Below are positions 21,401-29,912 of a stretch of DNA of 64,000 nucleotides, one piece after another. Within the stretch, counting starts at the first letter, position 1; every line of letters begins with the position of its first letter. The position numbers and the translations under genes are program-made. Source of the DNA: Mycolicibacterium iranicum (GTDB taxonomy: Bacteria; Actinomycetota; Actinomycetes; Mycobacteriales; Mycobacteriaceae). The notes beneath the pieces were generated by a model. That model did no database searches. It was given only the letters and a program-made list of their open reading frames with translations, and was not told the DNA's origin. Location of the stretch: assembly GCF_002101705.1 (NCBI RefSeq), contig NZ_LQPC01000002.1, forward strand, positions 1-64,000. The letters are read 5' to 3'.

Positions 21401-23625
21401 CTCCGGTCGAGGAGCCCGAATTGGCGGTGCGGCAGGGGAAGTTGTTGGCGTCGCGGTTGCTGCCGTGGGCGCGTAGCGGTCACCTGAGCGTGCCGCGTGG
21501 CGGGGACTACGTCCTGGCGCCCACCGAACGCGGTGCGATTGACAACCTGCGGCTGACCGAGACCGACGTACCGTCCCCGGAGGACGGCTATGTGCAGGTG
21601 CGGGTGGAGGCTGCGGGGTTGAACTTCCGCGACGTGCTCAACGTGCTGGGTCTCTATCCGGGTGATCCCGGGCCGATCGGCGGCGACTTCGCCGGTGTCG
21701 TCACCCACGTGGGTGAGGGCGCCACCGGTGTGGAGGTCGGTCAGCGGGTCTACGGGTCGATGCAGGGGGCGTTCGCCAGCCGGTTCAACGTGCCCGCCCA
21801 GTTCCTGGCACCGATCCCTGACGGGGTCAGCGCGGTTGAGGCCGCGACCATTCCGGCTGCGGCGTTGACCGTGCGGTTGGCGTTCGACTGGGCCCAGCTC
21901 CAGCCTGGTGACAAGGTCCTCATCCACGCCGCCTCCGGCGGGGTGGGGCTGGCCGCGGTGCAGATGGCCCAGCGCTGCGGGGCCGAGGTGTTCGCCACCG
22001 CCAGCACTTTCAAGCGTGCGACGCTGCGCCGGCTCGGCGTCAAGCACGTCTACGATTCGCGCACCACCGATTTCGCCGACCAGATTCTGGCCGACACCGA
22101 CGGTGCCGGGGTGGATGTGGTGCTCAACAGCCTGACCAGTGAGGGGTTCATCGAGGCCACCCTGCGGGCCACCGCCCGACACGGCCGTTTCGCCGAGATC
22201 GCCAAGCGTGACATCTGGACTGCCGAGCAGATGACCCAGGCACGCCCGGACATCGCCTACGAGATCGTCGCGCTGGACACGGTGATGTTCACCGATCCCG
22301 ACCGCATCCGCGACCTGCTCACCGAGGTCTCCGAGGGCCTGGCCGACGGCCAATGGACGCCGCTGCCCGCCGAGGTCTACCCGCTGACCGAGGCCAGGGC
22401 GGCGTTCCGGCGGATGCAGCAGGCCCGCCACATCGGCAAGATCGTGGTGCAGATCCCCAACCCGCTGCAGCCCAAACCCGATCGCAGCTACCTGCTCACC
22501 GGCGGGCTCGGAGCGATCGGCCTGCACACCGCGGCCTATCTGGCCCAGCTCGGCGCCGGGGACCTCGTGCTGACCAGCCGACGCGCCCCCGACGCGGACA
22601 CACAACAGGTCATCGACGACATCGTCGAGCGCTACCGATGCCGCATCCACGTCGTCACCGCCGACGTCGGCGAGGAAGCCGAAGTCGTGGCGCTGCTGGA
22701 CCGGATCCGCACCGAACTGCCGCCGCTGGCCGGGGTGGTCCATCTGGCCGGCGTCCTCGACGACGCCCTGCTCTCCCAACAGACCGTGGAACGCTTCCGC
22801 ACCACCCTGGCACCCAAAGCGTTCGGTGCGATCCACCTCGACCGGCTGACACGCGACGACGCGCTGGACTTCTTCGTCGTATCCTCCTCGGTGTCGAGCC
22901 TGTTCGGCTCACCAGGCCAAGCCAACTACGCGACCGCCAACGCGCTGCTCGACGGTCTGGTCGCCCACCGCAGAGCACACGGGCTACCCGCCACCGGCAT
23001 CAACTTCGGACCCTGGGCCCAAGGCGGCATGGCGTCCTCAGACGCCGCGACCGCCAACATCAGCGCCCAAGGCCTCATCGCGCTGGAACCCTCGGCAGCG
23101 CTCAGTGCGCTGGCCGAAGTGATCGCCAACGGGACCGGACAGGCCACCGTGATCAAAGCCAACTGGCAGCGCGCGGCCAAGGTGCTCGGCGCCTCGCGTC
23201 CCCCGATCCTCGACCTCGTCCTGCCCAGTGCCGCAGGCGAAGTCACCGGCGACAGCGAACTACTCAAGCAACTGATGGACATCCCGATACCGCAGCGCGC
23301 CGGATTCGTCACCGAGTTCCTCCAACGCGAGGTCCAGAACTTCCTGCGCCTGGCCTCCCCACCCGCAGCAACCAGCCGATTCCTCGACCTGGGCACCGAC
23401 TCGCTGATGGCCATCGAACTCCGCAACCGGCTACACAGCCAATTCGGCGGCAAATTCACCATCAACGCCACCGCCGTCTTCGACTACCCCACCATCGGCG
23501 GACTCGCCGAGCACCTCGTGAGTCAGCTGCCCGACTCAGAACCCCAGTCAGGCGCCACGGAATGGGTTGCCTCCTCGGAGTCGAGGCCGGAGCCGGCTGC
23601 CAAGTCAGGGGGAGTTGATCATTGA
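6448..23625 (+). CDS. Trimodular type I polyketide synthase with an N-terminal Pks15/1-like module
   Basis: A 5725-residue megasynthase. Module 1: docking helix 1-45, KS 48-475 (Cys218), AT 577-875 (GHSVGE, HAFH), DH 937-1205 ([12 protein letters not shown]), ER 1398-1705, KR 1718-1900 (LDD, B-type), ACP about 1998-2078 (Ser2040). Module 2: KS 2111-2541 (Cys2283), AT 2645-2948 (GHSVGQ, HAFH), KR 3238-3425 (no LDD, Trp in [12 protein letters not shown]-type), ACP Ser3547. Module 3: KS 3611-4038 (Cys3781), AT 4153-4452 (GHSVGQ, HAFH), DH 4515-4798, ER 5028-5341, KR 5345-5528 (LDD), ACP Ser5652. Bounds are approximate. All catalytic residues I can read are present. The first about 2090 residues match Pks15/1 of M. 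tuberculosis, which ends after its ACP; modules 2-3 are a different lineage and resemble each other. HAFH implies malonyl-CoA. There is no thioesterase, so release is unclear. The ATGA overlap with fadD22 supports the 6448 start; the ATG at 6469 is an alternative. Confidence 0.95.
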   Translation: MRGEQQNMTSSVEGADEEREKLFRYLKKAVVELDEARARLRDYEQRATEPVAVVGIGCRFPGGIDSPDALWEAVSAGQDLVTDFPADRGWDVEGIYDPDPDADGKTYTRKGAFLEDATGFDAGFFGIAPGEVLAMDPQQRLMLEVSWEALEHAGIDPLSLRGSQTGVFTGIFAPSYGGRDSGALQGYGLTGTTVSVASGRVSYVLGLEGPAVSLDTACSSSLVAIHSAMASLRTGECDLALAGGVTVLGLPSIFIGFSRQRGLAPDGRCKAFAGAADGTGWGEGAGVVVLERLSDAQRLGHTVLALVRGSAINQDGASNGLTAPNGHAQQRVILAALDSAGLSAADVDVVEAHGTATTLGDPIEAQALLATYGQDRPAGRPLWLGSIKSNMGHTQAAAGVAGVIKMVQAMRHGVMPATLHVDVPSPRVDWDSGAVSLLTEARDWPVDGHPRRAGVSSFGISGTNAHVIIEQAPEPAPIESIARGQGLSMLPWVISARSAEALTAQASRLSAHLEAAPGLAAVDVGFSLAGRSVFEHRAVVVGGDRQTLMEGLATLAEGEPGAGVSVGHAGPVGKTVVVFPGQGSQHIGMGRELHGQLPVFAEAFDAVVDELDRHLRLPLREVLWGADTGLLDTTEFAQPALFAIEAALFAVLRRWGVQPDFVMGHSVGEFTAAYAAGVLTLADAAMLVVARGRLMQALPSGGAMVAVAAAEDEVMPLLSEGVGIAAINAPKSVVISGAQASAGAIADRFAEQGRRVHRLAVSHAFHSPLMEPMLEEFARVAAGVRAREPRIGLVSNVTGELVGAGSGFGSAQYWVEHVRRPVRFADSVRHLQAAGATHFIEVGPGSGLTSSIEQSLAPAEAVVVPTLRKNRPEVASVLTASGQLFTTGVPVDWPAAFAGSGGRRVELPTYAFQRRRFWEAPGAEGSADAAGLGLGVTKHALLGAVVQRPDIDGVVLTGRLSLTDQRWLADHEIGGAVLFPGTGFVELAIRAGDEVGCAVIEELVLAAPLVMHPGAAVQVQVVVGHAEDSGYRTVSVYSRDDHAEGWLLNAEGKLGVHAAEVSRASDLSVWPPAGAEPVDISDAYAQLAERGYAYGPAFQGLVAVWRRESEVFAEVVAPPESGVAVDGMGMHPAVLDAVLHALGLAVETGETRLPFCWRGVSLHAAGAARVRARLAPAGTDAFSIDVTDGAGLPVLTVGALVTRAMSAEQLGAAVAAAGGAPEQGPSEVVWSPISVKHNETDEHSLPAVVSWEDFSVDADGAGDAGVVVWECGFAGEDAVGSVRAATHAALEVLQSWLGKDRAGTLVVLTRGGVALPGEDVSDLAAAAVWGMVRSAQGETDGRIVLIDTDTAVDVALLAGVGEPQLVVRGGTVHAARLSPAPPLLALPAGEPAWRLAAGGGGTLEDLVIQACPEVQAPLQPGQVRVAVSAVGVNFRDVVAALGMYPGQAPTLGAEGAGVVVETGPEVTGVAVGDSVMGFLGGAGPLAVVHQDLITRIPQGWSLAEAAAVPVVFLTALFGLADLASIRAGESLLVHAGTGGVGMAAVQLARHWGVEVFVTASRGKWDTLRAMGFDDDHIGDSRTLDFEEKFLAVTEGRGVDVVLDSLAGEFVDASLRLLVGGGRFLEMGKTDIRDAEEIAARYPGVAYRAFDLSEAGPVRMQEILAEVRELFDSHVLHRLPVTTWDVRCAPAAFRFMSQARHIGKVVLTMPSALAEELAGGTVLITGATGAVGGELARHMVKAYGVRHLVLASRRGDRAEGATELAAELAEAGADVAVVACDVADRDEVHELFARLARDFPPVRGVIHAAGVLDDGAIMSLTPERVDTVLRAKVDAAWNLHEATRELDVSMFALCSSIAATVGSPGQGNYAAANAFLDGLAAHRQAEGLAGISLAWGLWEQPGGMAAHLSSRDRARMSRSGLAPMNPVQALELLDAALAIDHPVMVATRLDRGALDALAQSGGLPALFSGLARRPRRRQIERAGDAAQSKSALAQRLSGLAPSEQHDLLVGLVCVQAAEVLGLPSPDDLDPEAEFHALGFDSLTAVELRNRLKTATGLTLPSTLIFDYPTPAAVADYVAQQIPESQRTDGPSRAQPDDEEHAAYVPDLMGSASGFAIVGYAGRFPGASDADEFWQVLWEGRDAVSEVPKDRWDVDEFFDPEPGAPGKVVTRRAGFVDDIRGFDAPFFGMSAREVRLMDPQHRLLLETAWRAIEHSGTAPTSLADSNTGVFVGISTHDYLGMAFGELTYPEVEAYLGIGTSNAAAAGRISYRLGLQGPAVAVDTACSSSLVAIHQACQALRLGECDLALAGGANVILTPATMITFSNAQMLSPDGRCKTFDAAADGYVRGEGCGVIVIKRLEDALRDGDRIRAVIRGSAINQDGASGGLTVPNGLAQQRVIADALKRADLEPSDVGYLEAHGTGTSLGDPIEAQAAGAVLGAGREPDQPLLIGSVKTNIGHLEAAAGIAGVIKVILSLEHETLPKHLHFENPSPHIPWDRLPVEVVKENIPWQRNGKPRIAGVSSFGFAGTNAHVLLEEAPIVQPAEAPRPDPEPVERFDVLPLSARTPAALVKLADQYRIWLSAHPETSLADVCFTAGVGRAHFEHRAALVVSSTGTAGELLGALADDRPAPGLVRGSADRRPKTAWLFPGQGSQYPGMARELYDTEPVFADIMDRCAAAVADVLEKPLLDVIFGSHDDDTLRLTTYAQPALFAVEVGLARLWQSWGFEPDVVLGHSVGQYSAACVARMFSLEDGALLVAERGRLFGSLPAGGRMVAVFTAAERVESLTDEFPSLSVAAYNGANTVLSGPAQELEQAAARLTADGVRCEWLDTSHAFHSALLDPVLDEFESYADRFTFTAPQRTLICNRTGAALARHTKIDGAYWQRHARQPVDFAKSVRTLADLNCKVLLEVGPQPVLTAAALRAWPDPATAPRAIASLRQNTADRRQIAEAVADAYVLGHLPDFEAIQRAPARKLDLPTYPFQRRQYWLREQEVRPGRPRPDRRRKVQSTSDSRYEICWERVAGGFPAASGAGEKAAWVLIGDNPEVVQPLVDALAAGGHRHQILGLPMSDAEGQRLEATLRAAEADAPTLRILHVAAVAADRAASTESLLRMQHRVLAGTRRLFRAAVAAELRSPIWLVTRGAQRVADSDTVSPDQSCLWGFGRAAALEHPRLWGGLADLAVGDVDEWSRLIQRIATPGGSAPREDQIALRDQALYVPRLVRCDGQSSTRSLEPRQEATYLVTGGLGSIGLEIAGYLAARGAKHVVLTGRRAPSDAARRRIDSLSEQYGCEFRVIAADVADLHDVARLLVTVQAELPPLAGIVHAAGELGTTPLSGLTDAEVDRVFAGKVWGAWHLSKAAADLKLDFFVSTSSIASIWGGFGQTAYGAANAFLDGLAWRLREQGVAGVSVNFGPWSAGLADAESRALLDQRGVRTLSPEGALAGLADVIATGSAQGVVADIDWSRFLPLYQQAGRRSFLAELEREVPTEAVAAGRTALVDRLATAPVQQRKRLLTDYVREAVAEVTRVDAAEIREDAGFFDLGMDSLMAVELRRRIEAGLGADIPVTLVMDHPRISDVTEYLLGDVLGLNEQSRSTTQPASERATHTDEPIAIVAVSCRFPGAPDPEAFWEVLSGGVDAIGEIPEDRFDIDDFYDPDPDAPGKTYTRFGGFLDGIDGFDPEFFGISPREAVWIDPQQRLVLETVWEGLERAGYAPAALRGSRTGVFVGVAANEYAHLLATESVDKIEPYFITGNAINAISGRVAFALGLEGPAVAVDTACSSSLVAVHQACQALRSGDCDLALAGGVNVLLSPVTVIAASRARMLSPAGRCKTFDASADGYVRGEGCGMLVLKRLSDAERDGDRICAVIPGSAVNQDGASSGLTVPNGGAQQRLIGTALARAGWAGADIDYLEAHGTGTPLGDPIEAQAAGAVYGAARDANRPLLMGSVKTNIGHLESASGVAGLIKVVLSLQHETLPQSLHFDTPSPHIPWEALPVRVVDRAIPWHANGRPRRAGVSSFGFTGTNAHVLVEEAPQQPAIGLPEPGPESTADEGPRPDVQEPPAEVLALSARSPEALVQLARRYETWLTTHPDVDLADVCRTAGTGRSHFEHRAAMVVDSVRHAREVLADLAQNRMRPGAVRGECADPPKTAWLFTGQGSQYPGMARELFETEPVFAETVTRCVEAVDGILPRGLLEVMFATDRESGKLLRHTSFAQPALFAVEMGLARLWQSWGIEPDVVIGHSVGQYAAACVAGVFSVEDGARLMAERGRLFGSLPEGGRMVSVFTNAGHVEGIAGEFSRVSVAAYNGANTVLSGPGEDLEQIVERFGGEGIRCTWLQTSHAFHSELLDPVLDEFESYAAQLEFAVPTMPLVCNRTGAVLTAQSPLDAQYWRRHSRQPVQFAEGVRTIAALGCSVVMEIGPQPVLTGAAAQVWPEHLPPPRAIASLRKSVGDRRQIADALAAAYVSGHRPDFAALHQQPGRRVELPTYPFQRRRFWPKTSGVALDGPVGSGILGSAKELASGDCVYSSRLSVKSQPWLSDHVIYGTVVVPGATYAAMAMAAVGAPALVKDLFFYEPIMLPEKSSREVQLTLHPAESAQWKFQVHSRPYGVADAEWSLNAEGNVVSGLNDSPTESALEPEPIDDALRRLNRMRPQELFETFADLELAWGPTWSGSLKSLWLGEGEAIGDVLVGPELAEQLGTEPMHPVLMDLCTGVAFPAFPALLAAEQGVNDLFLPLRYGQVWLREKMPRRFYCRAKWHESALDSETQVFDLDFLDRDGQRLGGISEFTVKRAPREALLRGLGGDATRLLYTLGWHEVPPSGQDETTTGGGTWLVAGFDELAVELPGCTAWDLASDPELLGEVLSAAYERGLPFSGVVWRSSTPRVDESSVDASVRLETEIAHLLSAVHTVQGGGVTLPGGLWIVTERAVATESGEPVDPVQAALWGLGRTTINEEPALRAKLVDCDGTPEAVQVLAGLLATPVEEPELAVRQGKLLASRLLPWARSGHLSVPRGGDYVLAPTERGAIDNLRLTETDVPSPEDGYVQVRVEAAGLNFRDVLNVLGLYPGDPGPIGGDFAGVVTHVGEGATGVEVGQRVYGSMQGAFASRFNVPAQFLAPIPDGVSAVEAATIPAAALTVRLAFDWAQLQPGDKVLIHAASGGVGLAAVQMAQRCGAEVFATASTFKRATLRRLGVKHVYDSRTTDFADQILADTDGAGVDVVLNSLTSEGFIEATLRATARHGRFAEIAKRDIWTAEQMTQARPDIAYEIVALDTVMFTDPDRIRDLLTEVSEGLADGQWTPLPAEVYPLTEARAAFRRMQQARHIGKIVVQIPNPLQPKPDRSYLLTGGLGAIGLHTAAYLAQLGAGDLVLTSRRAPDADTQQVIDDIVERYRCRIHVVTADVGEEAEVVALLDRIRTELPPLAGVVHLAGVLDDALLSQQTVERFRTTLAPKAFGAIHLDRLTRDDALDFFVVSSSVSSLFGSPGQANYATANALLDGLVAHRRAHGLPATGINFGPWAQGGMASSDAATANISAQGLIALEPSAALSALAEVIANGTGQATVIKANWQRAAKVLGASRPPILDLVLPSAAGEVTGDSELLKQLMDIPIPQRAGFVTEFLQREVQNFLRLASPPAATSRFLDLGTDSLMAIELRNRLHSQFGGKFTINATAVFDYPTIGGLAEHLVSQLPDSEPQSGATEWVASSESRPEPAAKSGGVDH

Positions 23626-23991
23626 CTTTCACTATGGCGGCAAGAGCCGGATAGCTGCGATCAGCGGAGATTTCATCGACATCAGCGCAAAGTCGCTGCT
23701 GCAAGGTCGGTTTCCCTGGCATTTCAGCGAAGCTCGACAATGGGTTTCGAGGTGAAACCTCTATGACGACGGACAGGAAAGCTGCAAGCGTCCGGATTCT
23801 TCGACGCAGGTCAACGAACGAATAGACCGGTGTCCGGCGCCATAGATACCGATTACGCGACATACCGACGCGCCGGAAACGTCTCTCGGCAACGAAGTCA
23901 GTGCGACACTGACGTTGAGCCGGCTTGACGACGCGAATCAGGACCGCATTGATGTCGCGCGGAGAGCCGCCTTCGCTGAAGAGGTTTGACG
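23626..23991. other. Intergenic, 366 bp downstream of the PKS
   Basis: No gene, strong hairpin or promoter was recognised. Short open frames on both strands look random. GAAGAGG at 23978-23984 is the ribosome-binding site for the next gene. Confidence 0.4.
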
Positions 23992-25272
23992 GTGCAAAGT
24001 CTGATCGCGGCGATGAACGCATCGCTGGATCCTGCGACTCTGATGCTCAGAGTCGCTGAACAGATGTGCCTGCTCGCTCCGAAGGCCGGTGGGGCGGCCG
24101 TCAGCGTACTGACTTCGGAGGACGAGTTCGTCGTCGTATCGGCACACGGCCTCGTGGAGTCGCTGCGCGGACTGTCGCTACCGCGCGAGGGGACATTGCA
24201 AGGCCGGGCCATAGCAACCGGGAAACCGCAAGTCAGCCTGGACGCTTGGAGCGACGTGTCGTTGATCGAGGAAGTCCGGGAGATAGGTAGAAAACTCGGG
24301 ATCCAGTCGTTGATCGTCATTCCTCTGCTGCACCGCGGGGAAGCTATCGGCGCGCTGTCGCTCACCGCGGCCGACGCCTATGCATTCAACGACCGAGATG
24401 TCGCCGCCATGGAGGCGTCTGGACGGTTCATCTCAGCCCTCATCGGCGCGCATGCCGAGATGTCCTCGCTTCTCGACGATTTCCTGAGTGACCCCAATTT
24501 GTCAGGCCGTGACGCAACCGCCCGCTTCATCGGCGCGGTGCTGTGGCCGGAGTTGGCCGAGAATGATGACTTGCATCAGCGCCTCGACGACTTGATGACC
24601 ACCCCGACGAACTTGAGTACCGCTTTTCAACCCGTGGTGGATCTCGACACCGGCTCAGCTGTGGGGTTCGAAGCGCTGAGCCGCTTTCCCGAACACTACG
24701 GACTGGCGCCTCGCAAATGGTTCGACATTGCGCGTCGGCTCGGCCGCAACCTTTCGCTGGAGGTCGCCGCGCTCGAGCGCGCACTGGCAGCCGCAGCCGA
24801 CATGCCAGCCGACTGCTTCATCGCAGTCAATCTGAGCCCCCTGACAGCGATGGACCCCACCGTCCAGGAGATCCTGCTCGGGCAGACGGGCCCGCTCGTC
24901 GTGGAGATCACTGAGCACGAACCGTTTCCGGAAACCCTCGCCGATAGCTTGAAACCTCTGCGCGACAATGGTATTCGACTTGCGATCGACGACGCCGGAG
25001 CGGGCTTCGCCAGCTTCACGCAGATGCTTCGTGTGCGACCCGACATCATCAAGATCGACGGCACTCTCACCGCGGGGGTGGACAACGACCCCGTCAAGCG
25101 CGCACTCGTGTCGGCCGTCGTCCGCCTTGCGGAGGAGCTGGACGCCGTGACAGTGGCAGAGGCAGTGGAGGGATCTCGACAAGCGCATGCACTACGTCAG
25201 CTCGGGGTGCGGCTCGGCCAGGGCTACCTCTTCGGCCGTCCGGCCGTGCCGTCCACCAGCGGCGGGCGCTGA
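23992..25272 (+). CDS. GAF-EAL protein, probable cyclic-di-GMP phosphodiesterase
   Basis: 426 residues: an N-terminal GAF sensor domain (about 5-165) and a C-terminal EAL domain (about 195-420). EAL hallmarks can be followed in order: GFEALSRF, the metal-binding Asn in VNLSP, the Glu of VEITEHE, AIDDAGAG (the DDFGTG loop, here with Ala for Phe), the Lys in IKIDG, the Glu in AEAVE, and QGYLFGRP. This suggests an active hydrolase of cyclic di-GMP to pGpG, gated by a small molecule or redox ligand on GAF. There is no GGDEF domain or membrane segment. GTG at 23992 with GAAGAGG 7 bases upstream is preferred over TTG at 23986, which sits 1 base from that site. It follows the locus A PKS on the same strand; a regulatory link is possible but unproven. 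Confidence 0.88.
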   Translation: MQSLIAAMNASLDPATLMLRVAEQMCLLAPKAGGAAVSVLTSEDEFVVVSAHGLVESLRGLSLPREGTLQGRAIATGKPQVSLDAWSDVSLIEEVREIGRKLGIQSLIVIPLLHRGEAIGALSLTAADAYAFNDRDVAAMEASGRFISALIGAHAEMSSLLDDFLSDPNLSGRDATARFIGAVLWPELAENDDLHQRLDDLMTTPTNLSTAFQPVVDLDTGSAVGFEALSRFPEHYGLAPRKWFDIARRLGRNLSLEVAALERALAAAADMPADCFIAVNLSPLTAMDPTVQEILLGQTGPLVVEITEHEPFPETLADSLKPLRDNGIRLAIDDAGAGFASFTQMLRVRPDIIKIDGTLTAGVDNDPVKRALVSAVVRLAEELDAVTVAEAVEGSRQAHALRQLGVRLGQGYLFGRPAVPSTSGGR

Positions 25273-25645
25273 CGATACAAGCCGTAGTGGTTGCGACACC
25301 TGTCAGCTTGATACCGGGTCAGACCCCTGGAGCGCTCGGGAGGCTGCGCAAGGGATATCCCCCATTCCGTTCTTGGCACTTTCCCGCCTATAGTTGCTCA
25401 ACCGAAGTTACTGCCAAAGGGAAATTCTGGCCCGGCGGTCCGCGGCGGGGGACAGGCCATGAACTCTTCGCACTGTCGACGCACCATCCGGCCCTCGCAG
25501 TCGTGTCATGGTTATCCTCGACAGGGCAAGCTCCTGTTGATTCGACGACACGGCAGGTGTCGAGGAGACAAGAGCCCGCATTTGCTCGGTAGTTTGCAGG
25601 GTCAGTCGGGGGACGACGCGTTCAACTTCTACGGGGGGTCACACA
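25273..25645. other. Intergenic, 373 bp upstream of the PE-PPE-domain gene
   Basis: Non-coding. It contains the perfect palindrome GGGATATCCC at 25352-25361 (listed separately). No other clear signal was seen; GGGGGG just before 25646 can serve as ribosome-binding site. Confidence 0.4.
25352..25361. promoter_or_regulatory. GGGATATCCC palindrome, copy 1
   Basis: A perfect 10-bp palindrome in the context AAGGGATATCCCCcATT, 284 bp upstream of the PE-PPE-domain gene. The same context occurs at 40583-40592 upstream of another exported-protein gene. A shared regulator-binding site is inferred; no known mycobacterial operator is claimed. Confidence 0.35.
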
Positions 25646-26860
25646 ATGGGTAGTCATGCGCAGCGCGATCATCGATCCATCGGCCAGGCGAAGCGGACTG
25701 CGTTAGGGCTTGCCGTGAGCGCAACTCTGGTGCCGCTCGTCGCTGCACCTCATGTCAGCGCAGCGGTGGTGCCCGTGGTGCCCAGTCCGGCCACTGTGCT
25801 CACGGTGTTTCCGTGGGAAGGGTCAATGGAGGACGAACTTCAGGGAAGCCTCTGTTCAGCACCCAACAACTGCCAGCGGGTTGATCAATTCCTCTGGGAT
25901 CCAAGTGGACTCGCGACCATCGATGCAACCATCGATGCCACGCCCGGCACCAAGGTGGTGTTCTCCTGCAGCGAGGGGGCACGGTCGGTCACGAGATGGC
26001 TGAACAAGCACGCGGGCGACGCCGATGCGCCGTCGCCGGACGAGCTTTCGTTCGTGATGATCGGCAACCCCACCCGACGATACGGCGGGTCGGACAGCGA
26101 TGTCATGCCCGAAACGCAGTACCGGGTTATCGACATCACGCGCCAGTACGACATGGCCTCTGATTTTCCTGACAACCCTTTGAATCTGATTGCCCTGCTC
26201 AATTCCTTGGCGGCGTTCACAGTGATCCACACCGACTACGAGAACGTCGACATGTACGACGACGCCAACATCGTCTGGGAAGAGGGCAACATCACCTACG
26301 TCTTTGTGCCTACCGAGAACCTTCCGCTGCTCGAGCCTCTGCGGCAGCTGGGGCTCACGAGTTTGGCCGACGCCCTCAACGAGCCCCTGAAGAAGATCGT
26401 CGAGCGAGGCTACGACCGGTCCTACCTGCCTGCGCCGGAAAGCGCGCCTGCGGACCCACCGACACCGTCCTCTGCCGTGGCTTCCCATGAGGTGGCAGCG
26501 ATTGCCGAGCAGAAGTGGGGACGGCGAGGCGCCGGCCGCGCCGGATCGGTCACGATGAGCACCGTCGCCGCCGCATCAGAGTCGTCCGCCGACGACGACA
26601 CGCACGTCGAAGACCGCCCCGCGTTAAGGGGGCGCAAAACCACCAAGAGCAGCATCAGCGAGGACGAGAAGGTGGCAGCGCAAGGCCCGGTGGAGAGCCT
26701 TGAAGCGGAGTCCACCACGGACCTCACTGCAGACCACGACGAAGATGCCGACCCCGCCGTCAGGGCCGGCAGCCGAAAGGGCGGCCCGACAGCAGCGGCG
26801 GACGACGGGGAGAGGGCTTCCACCGATGACGATTCCCGTGACGACAATAGCGACACCTAG
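25646..26860 (+). CDS. Exported PE-PPE-domain hydrolase-like protein with acidic C-terminal tail
   Basis: 404 residues. An N-terminal signal peptide (KRTALGLAVSATLVPLVAAP, ending near AxA at about 38) is followed by a PE-PPE domain (about 50-260), an alpha/beta-hydrolase-like domain otherwise found at the end of mycobacterial PE and PPE proteins. Matching features are the nucleophile-elbow-like FSCSEGARSV, IGNPTRRYGG, ITRQYDMASDFPDNPLNL and the ITYVFVPTENLPLLEPLRQLG end. No PE or PPE N-terminal domain is present, so it would be Sec-exported. The last about 120 residues are low-complexity and charged (many Asp/Glu/Ser) and probably disordered. Possible substrates are cell-envelope esters; activity is unproven. 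The canonical GxSxG is altered to CSEG. Confidence 0.82.
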   Translation: MGSHAQRDHRSIGQAKRTALGLAVSATLVPLVAAPHVSAAVVPVVPSPATVLTVFPWEGSMEDELQGSLCSAPNNCQRVDQFLWDPSGLATIDATIDATPGTKVVFSCSEGARSVTRWLNKHAGDADAPSPDELSFVMIGNPTRRYGGSDSDVMPETQYRVIDITRQYDMASDFPDNPLNLIALLNSLAAFTVIHTDYENVDMYDDANIVWEEGNITYVFVPTENLPLLEPLRQLGLTSLADALNEPLKKIVERGYDRSYLPAPESAPADPPTPSSAVASHEVAAIAEQKWGRRGAGRAGSVTMSTVAAASESSADDDTHVEDRPALRGRKTTKSSISEDEKVAAQGPVESLEAESTTDLTADHDEDADPAVRAGSRKGGPTAAADDGERASTDDDSRDDNSDT

Positions 26861-27265
26861 CCGCAGGGTCTGCTACGGCATCACTCATGTGATGCAAAAG
26901 CACTGCGACAGCAAAGTTTTGACCCAGACTCGGCGCTAGTCTCCTCGAGCAACCCCTCTGGGTTGCACGTTGGTGACGTCGCGCAGGAGGAATTCTGCCG
27001 CATTGTCGATCTGCGCTCGCGGTGTCGTCCTGGTGGTGCGGACGTCCGGCTGCGCTGACCCTTTCCAGAATTGGGCCGGCACGTTTCCCTCATGCCCTGC
27101 GCGGCGAGGAGCTTCCCCTGTGCGGCCACAGTATGCAGGAGTAGCCGGCGGCGGTCTTGGTGCCCGAAGTACGAATTTCTGCGCAATTCTTCGCCATGGC
27201 GAGCTTGTTTCTCCAGCACGGCGCCGGGTATGGGTCGGCCCAACATCGATCCGCTAGGAGGCGCA
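26861..27265. other. Intergenic, 405 bp between the PE-PPE-domain gene and the alcohol dehydrogenase
   Basis: It begins with a hairpin at 26878-26895. An open frame continues upstream of the dehydrogenase start but lacks homology, and the strong ribosome-binding site at 27255-27260 fixes the start at 27266. No clear promoter was recognised. Confidence 0.4.
26878..26895. terminator. Hairpin after the PE-PPE-domain gene
   Basis: GCATCAC (26878-26884), loop TCAT, GTGATGC (26889-26895): a perfect 7-bp stem 17 bp after the stop codon, followed by AAAAG. There is no U-tract, which is common for mycobacterial terminators. It could instead be an operator. Confidence 0.35.
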
Positions 27266-28414
27266 ATGAAGGCGATGACGTATCGCGGTCCCTACAAGGT
27301 CCGTATCGAGGAGAAGGACATCCCGGCCATCGAACATCCGAACGATGCGATCGTCCGAGTGGAGCTGGCAGCGATCTGCGGATCGGATCTGCACCTCTAC
27401 CACGGGTTGATGCCTGACACCCGGATCGGGCACACCTTCGGGCACGAGTTCATCGGGGTGGTGGAGACGGTCGGTTCGTCTGTGCAGAACCTTCAGCCTG
27501 GAGATCGGGTGATGGTGCCGTTCAACGTCTACTGCGGGTCATGCTACTTCTGCTCCAGAGGCCTGTACTCGAACTGCCACAACGTGAATCCGAACGCCAC
27601 CGCGGTGGGCGGCATCTACGGCTACTCCCACACCTGCGGTGGATATGACGGAGGCCAGGCCGAGTTCGTGCGTGTGCCCTTCGCCGACGTCGGTCCGTCG
27701 GTGATTCCGGACTGGATGGAGGCCGAGGACGCGTTGCTGTGCACCGACGCATTGTCGACCGGCTACTTCGGCGCACAACTCGGCGACATCGTTGAAGGAG
27801 ACACCGTCGTGGTGTTCGGTGCGGGACCGGTCGGTCTGTACGCCGCGAAGAGTTCATGGCTGATGGGTGCGGCGCGCGTCATCGTCATCGACCACCTCGA
27901 GCATCGGTTGGAGAAAGCGCGCGCCTTCGCACACGCCGAGACTTACAACTTCGGCGAGTACGGCGACATCGTGCTGGAAATGAAGAAGGCCACCGACTTC
28001 CTCGGTGCTGATGTCGCGATCGATGCGGTCGGTGCCGAAGCCGACGGCAATCTGATGCAGCACATCACCACGGCGAAGCTGAAGATGCAGGGCGGCTCTC
28101 CGATCGCCCTCAACTGGGCCATCGACTCGGTGCGCAAGGGCGGAACAATATCGGTCGTCGGCGCGTATGGGCCGATGTTCAGTGCAGTGAAGTTCGGTGA
28201 CGCGATGAACAAGGGCCTCACCATCCACGCCAACCAATGTCCGGTGAAGCGGCAGTGGCCTCGGCTGTGGTCGCATATTCAGAATGGATACATCAAGCCG
28301 AATGAAATTGTGACCCACCGGTTTCCGCTTGAGCATATCGCCGAGGGCTATCACGTCTTCTCGTCCAAGCTGGACGACATCATCAAGCCCGTCGTCGTCG
28401 TCAACCACAACTGA
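27266..28414 (+). CDS. Zinc-dependent alcohol dehydrogenase (formaldehyde dehydrogenase-like MDR)
   Basis: A 382-residue medium-chain dehydrogenase. The catalytic zinc site shows CGSDLHLYHG and GHEFIG; the structural zinc lobe has four cysteines in CGSCYFCSRGLYSNC; the Rossmann motif is VVFGAGPVGLYA. The GlyHis-rich insert (GIYGYSHTCGGYDGGQAEFVRVPFAD) resembles the glutathione-independent formaldehyde dehydrogenase/threonine dehydrogenase-like branch. The expected reaction is NAD(P)-dependent alcohol or aldehyde oxidation in the cytosol; the substrate is not determinable. The start is set by AGGAGG 5 bases before the ATG at 27266. A small conserved gene follows after 21 bp, probably co-transcribed. 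Confidence 0.9.
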   Translation: MKAMTYRGPYKVRIEEKDIPAIEHPNDAIVRVELAAICGSDLHLYHGLMPDTRIGHTFGHEFIGVVETVGSSVQNLQPGDRVMVPFNVYCGSCYFCSRGLYSNCHNVNPNATAVGGIYGYSHTCGGYDGGQAEFVRVPFADVGPSVIPDWMEAEDALLCTDALSTGYFGAQLGDIVEGDTVVVFGAGPVGLYAAKSSWLMGAARVIVIDHLEHRLEKARAFAHAETYNFGEYGDIVLEMKKATDFLGADVAIDAVGAEADGNLMQHITTAKLKMQGGSPIALNWAIDSVRKGGTISVVGAYGPMFSAVKFGDAMNKGLTIHANQCPVKRQWPRLWSHIQNGYIKPNEIVTHRFPLEHIAEGYHVFSSKLDDIIKPVVVVNHN

Positions 28415-28435
28415 TCGAACTCAGGGAGAACTGTC

Positions 28436-29011
28436 ATGACTCAGACCTCGCCACGCGTGCCCGCCTACACCGCCGACCATCCGCCGGTACCGGACAGTGA
28501 AGCCCTCCGTGCCCGCATTCCGGGCTGGGGGGCCGATCTGGACAAAGAGGATCGGCCCTCATCACCCAAATTGAAGTTCCTTGACACCGGGGCGCATTGG
28601 GATTTCCCGGAGCGTCAGCCGGAAAAGTGGCCGCGAGAACGGTCGGTCGAGCATCGCTTCCTGACACCGGTCTTCGGCACTGCGCAGCCACCCAGCGGGC
28701 TGTCCGGGGTCCTGCGCAAGTTTGCCTACGCGAAGTTCAGCGAAGGTCGCGCCGCTCACTGGCTCATTTTGCTCTATGCCGATCGGGTCGACGCGGCCGA
28801 GCATCACTTCCGCTCGCTTCTGACCTTGCGACCCGACAATCCGATCACCGAGTCTGGGGTCAAAGGGGAATTCACCCATGGTGGCGTGAAGTCTCGGTTC
28901 GGTCGCAAGCGCGTCGACATCAAGCACATGTGGATGGACCCCGTTCTGGTCGCCGGCCCTTGGGTTTTCGGGTTCTACCTGCTGCGAAAGCTCTTCCGGC
29001 GTCGCAAGTAG
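28436..29011 (+). CDS. Conserved hypothetical protein
   Basis: 191 residues, soluble, basic at the C-terminus (ends LLRKLFRRRK). I do not recognise a named domain. AGGGAG precedes the ATG, and the gene sits 21 bp after the alcohol dehydrogenase, so co-transcription is likely. Trp- and Arg-rich stretches (WDFPERQPEKWPRERS) and a possible amphipathic or single hydrophobic stretch near the end (PVLVAGPWVFGFYLL, about 165-180) suggest membrane association. Function unknown. Confidence 0.7.
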   Translation: MTQTSPRVPAYTADHPPVPDSEALRARIPGWGADLDKEDRPSSPKLKFLDTGAHWDFPERQPEKWPRERSVEHRFLTPVFGTAQPPSGLSGVLRKFAYAKFSEGRAAHWLILLYADRVDAAEHHFRSLLTLRPDNPITESGVKGEFTHGGVKSRFGRKRVDIKHMWMDPVLVAGPWVFGFYLLRKLFRRRK

Positions 29012-29107
29012 GGCATGTGAGGGCTCAACCGGAAGGCAATGAGAAGCCCTCTGGCACCGTGTATTACACGCGACGCTTCACGCGGCGCGAAATCGACAGG
29101 AGGATGG

Positions 29108-29839
29108 ATGTCACATTCACGACGCCTTTCGGGGCGCAAGATCGCGGTGCTGGCCGCCGATGGGTTCGAGAAAGTCGAGTTGGTGATTCCGCTGCGGGCG
29201 TTGCGACTTGCCGGTGCGGACGTCGACATCGTGTCGCTGCGGGAGGGCCGGATCCGCGGGGTCAATCTCCACATGCCTGCCACCCGCGTCGGCGTGGACA
29301 AGACCGTCTCCGACGCCAACCCCGATGACTACGACGGACTGCTCCTTCCGGGCGGCTTCATCAACCCGGATCTGTTGCGACAATCCTCGGCCGCACGTGA
29401 TTTCGTCCGCGCCTTCGACCACAGTGGAAAGCCGATCGTGACGCTGTGCCACGGCCCCTGGGTGCTGGCGTCGGCAGGATTGCTCATCGGACGAACACTG
29501 ACCTCATGGCCCGGCATCCGCGATGATCTTGTCAATGCCGGTGCCACGTGGCTGGACCGCGAGGTCGTGCGTGACCGCAACCTGGTCACCAGTCGCGGGC
29601 CGCAGGACCTCAGGGCATTCGTGCCGGCCATGCTCGACATCTTCGAACAGCCGACCAGTCAACTGCAGACGGTGCCAGATGCTAGCGGCTCTGATCCCGC
29701 GCTCGACAAGCCCGTCGGATGGGCCGTGGCCGCGCTGCGCTGGTCTCCAAAGCCTTCAGCGGCCGCTTTGGCCGGCGCGGCCGCCGCGACCCTCATGACG
29801 CCGCTACGCAGCCGGTTGGCGTCCCGAAAGGCGGTCTAG
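29108..29839 (+). CDS. DJ-1/PfpI family protein
   Basis: 243 residues. The DJ-1/PfpI fold covers about 8-180: KIAVLAADGFEKVEL at the start (with the conserved Glu), DYDGLLLPGG, and the nucleophile-elbow Cys in VTLCHGPWVLASAGLL. Family members are proteases, chaperones or glyoxal/glyoxalase-like enzymes; the particular activity cannot be told. A C-terminal extension of about 60 residues ending in an Ala-rich, possibly membrane-leaning segment is unusual. The ATG at 29108 is preceded by ACAGGAGG; a longer frame from 29039 has no such site. It stands 96 bp after the hypothetical gene and may share its operon. Confidence 0.85.
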   Translation: MSHSRRLSGRKIAVLAADGFEKVELVIPLRALRLAGADVDIVSLREGRIRGVNLHMPATRVGVDKTVSDANPDDYDGLLLPGGFINPDLLRQSSAARDFVRAFDHSGKPIVTLCHGPWVLASAGLLIGRTLTSWPGIRDDLVNAGATWLDREVVRDRNLVTSRGPQDLRAFVPAMLDIFEQPTSQLQTVPDASGSDPALDKPVGWAVAALRWSPKPSAAALAGAAAATLMTPLRSRLASRKAV

Positions 29840-29912
29840 CCCAACCGCCTCGCAGGACGAGCGTGGCCCGCCGACGTGCGCGAGGGCGCAACCCTACTCC
29901 TCCGGGACGGTC

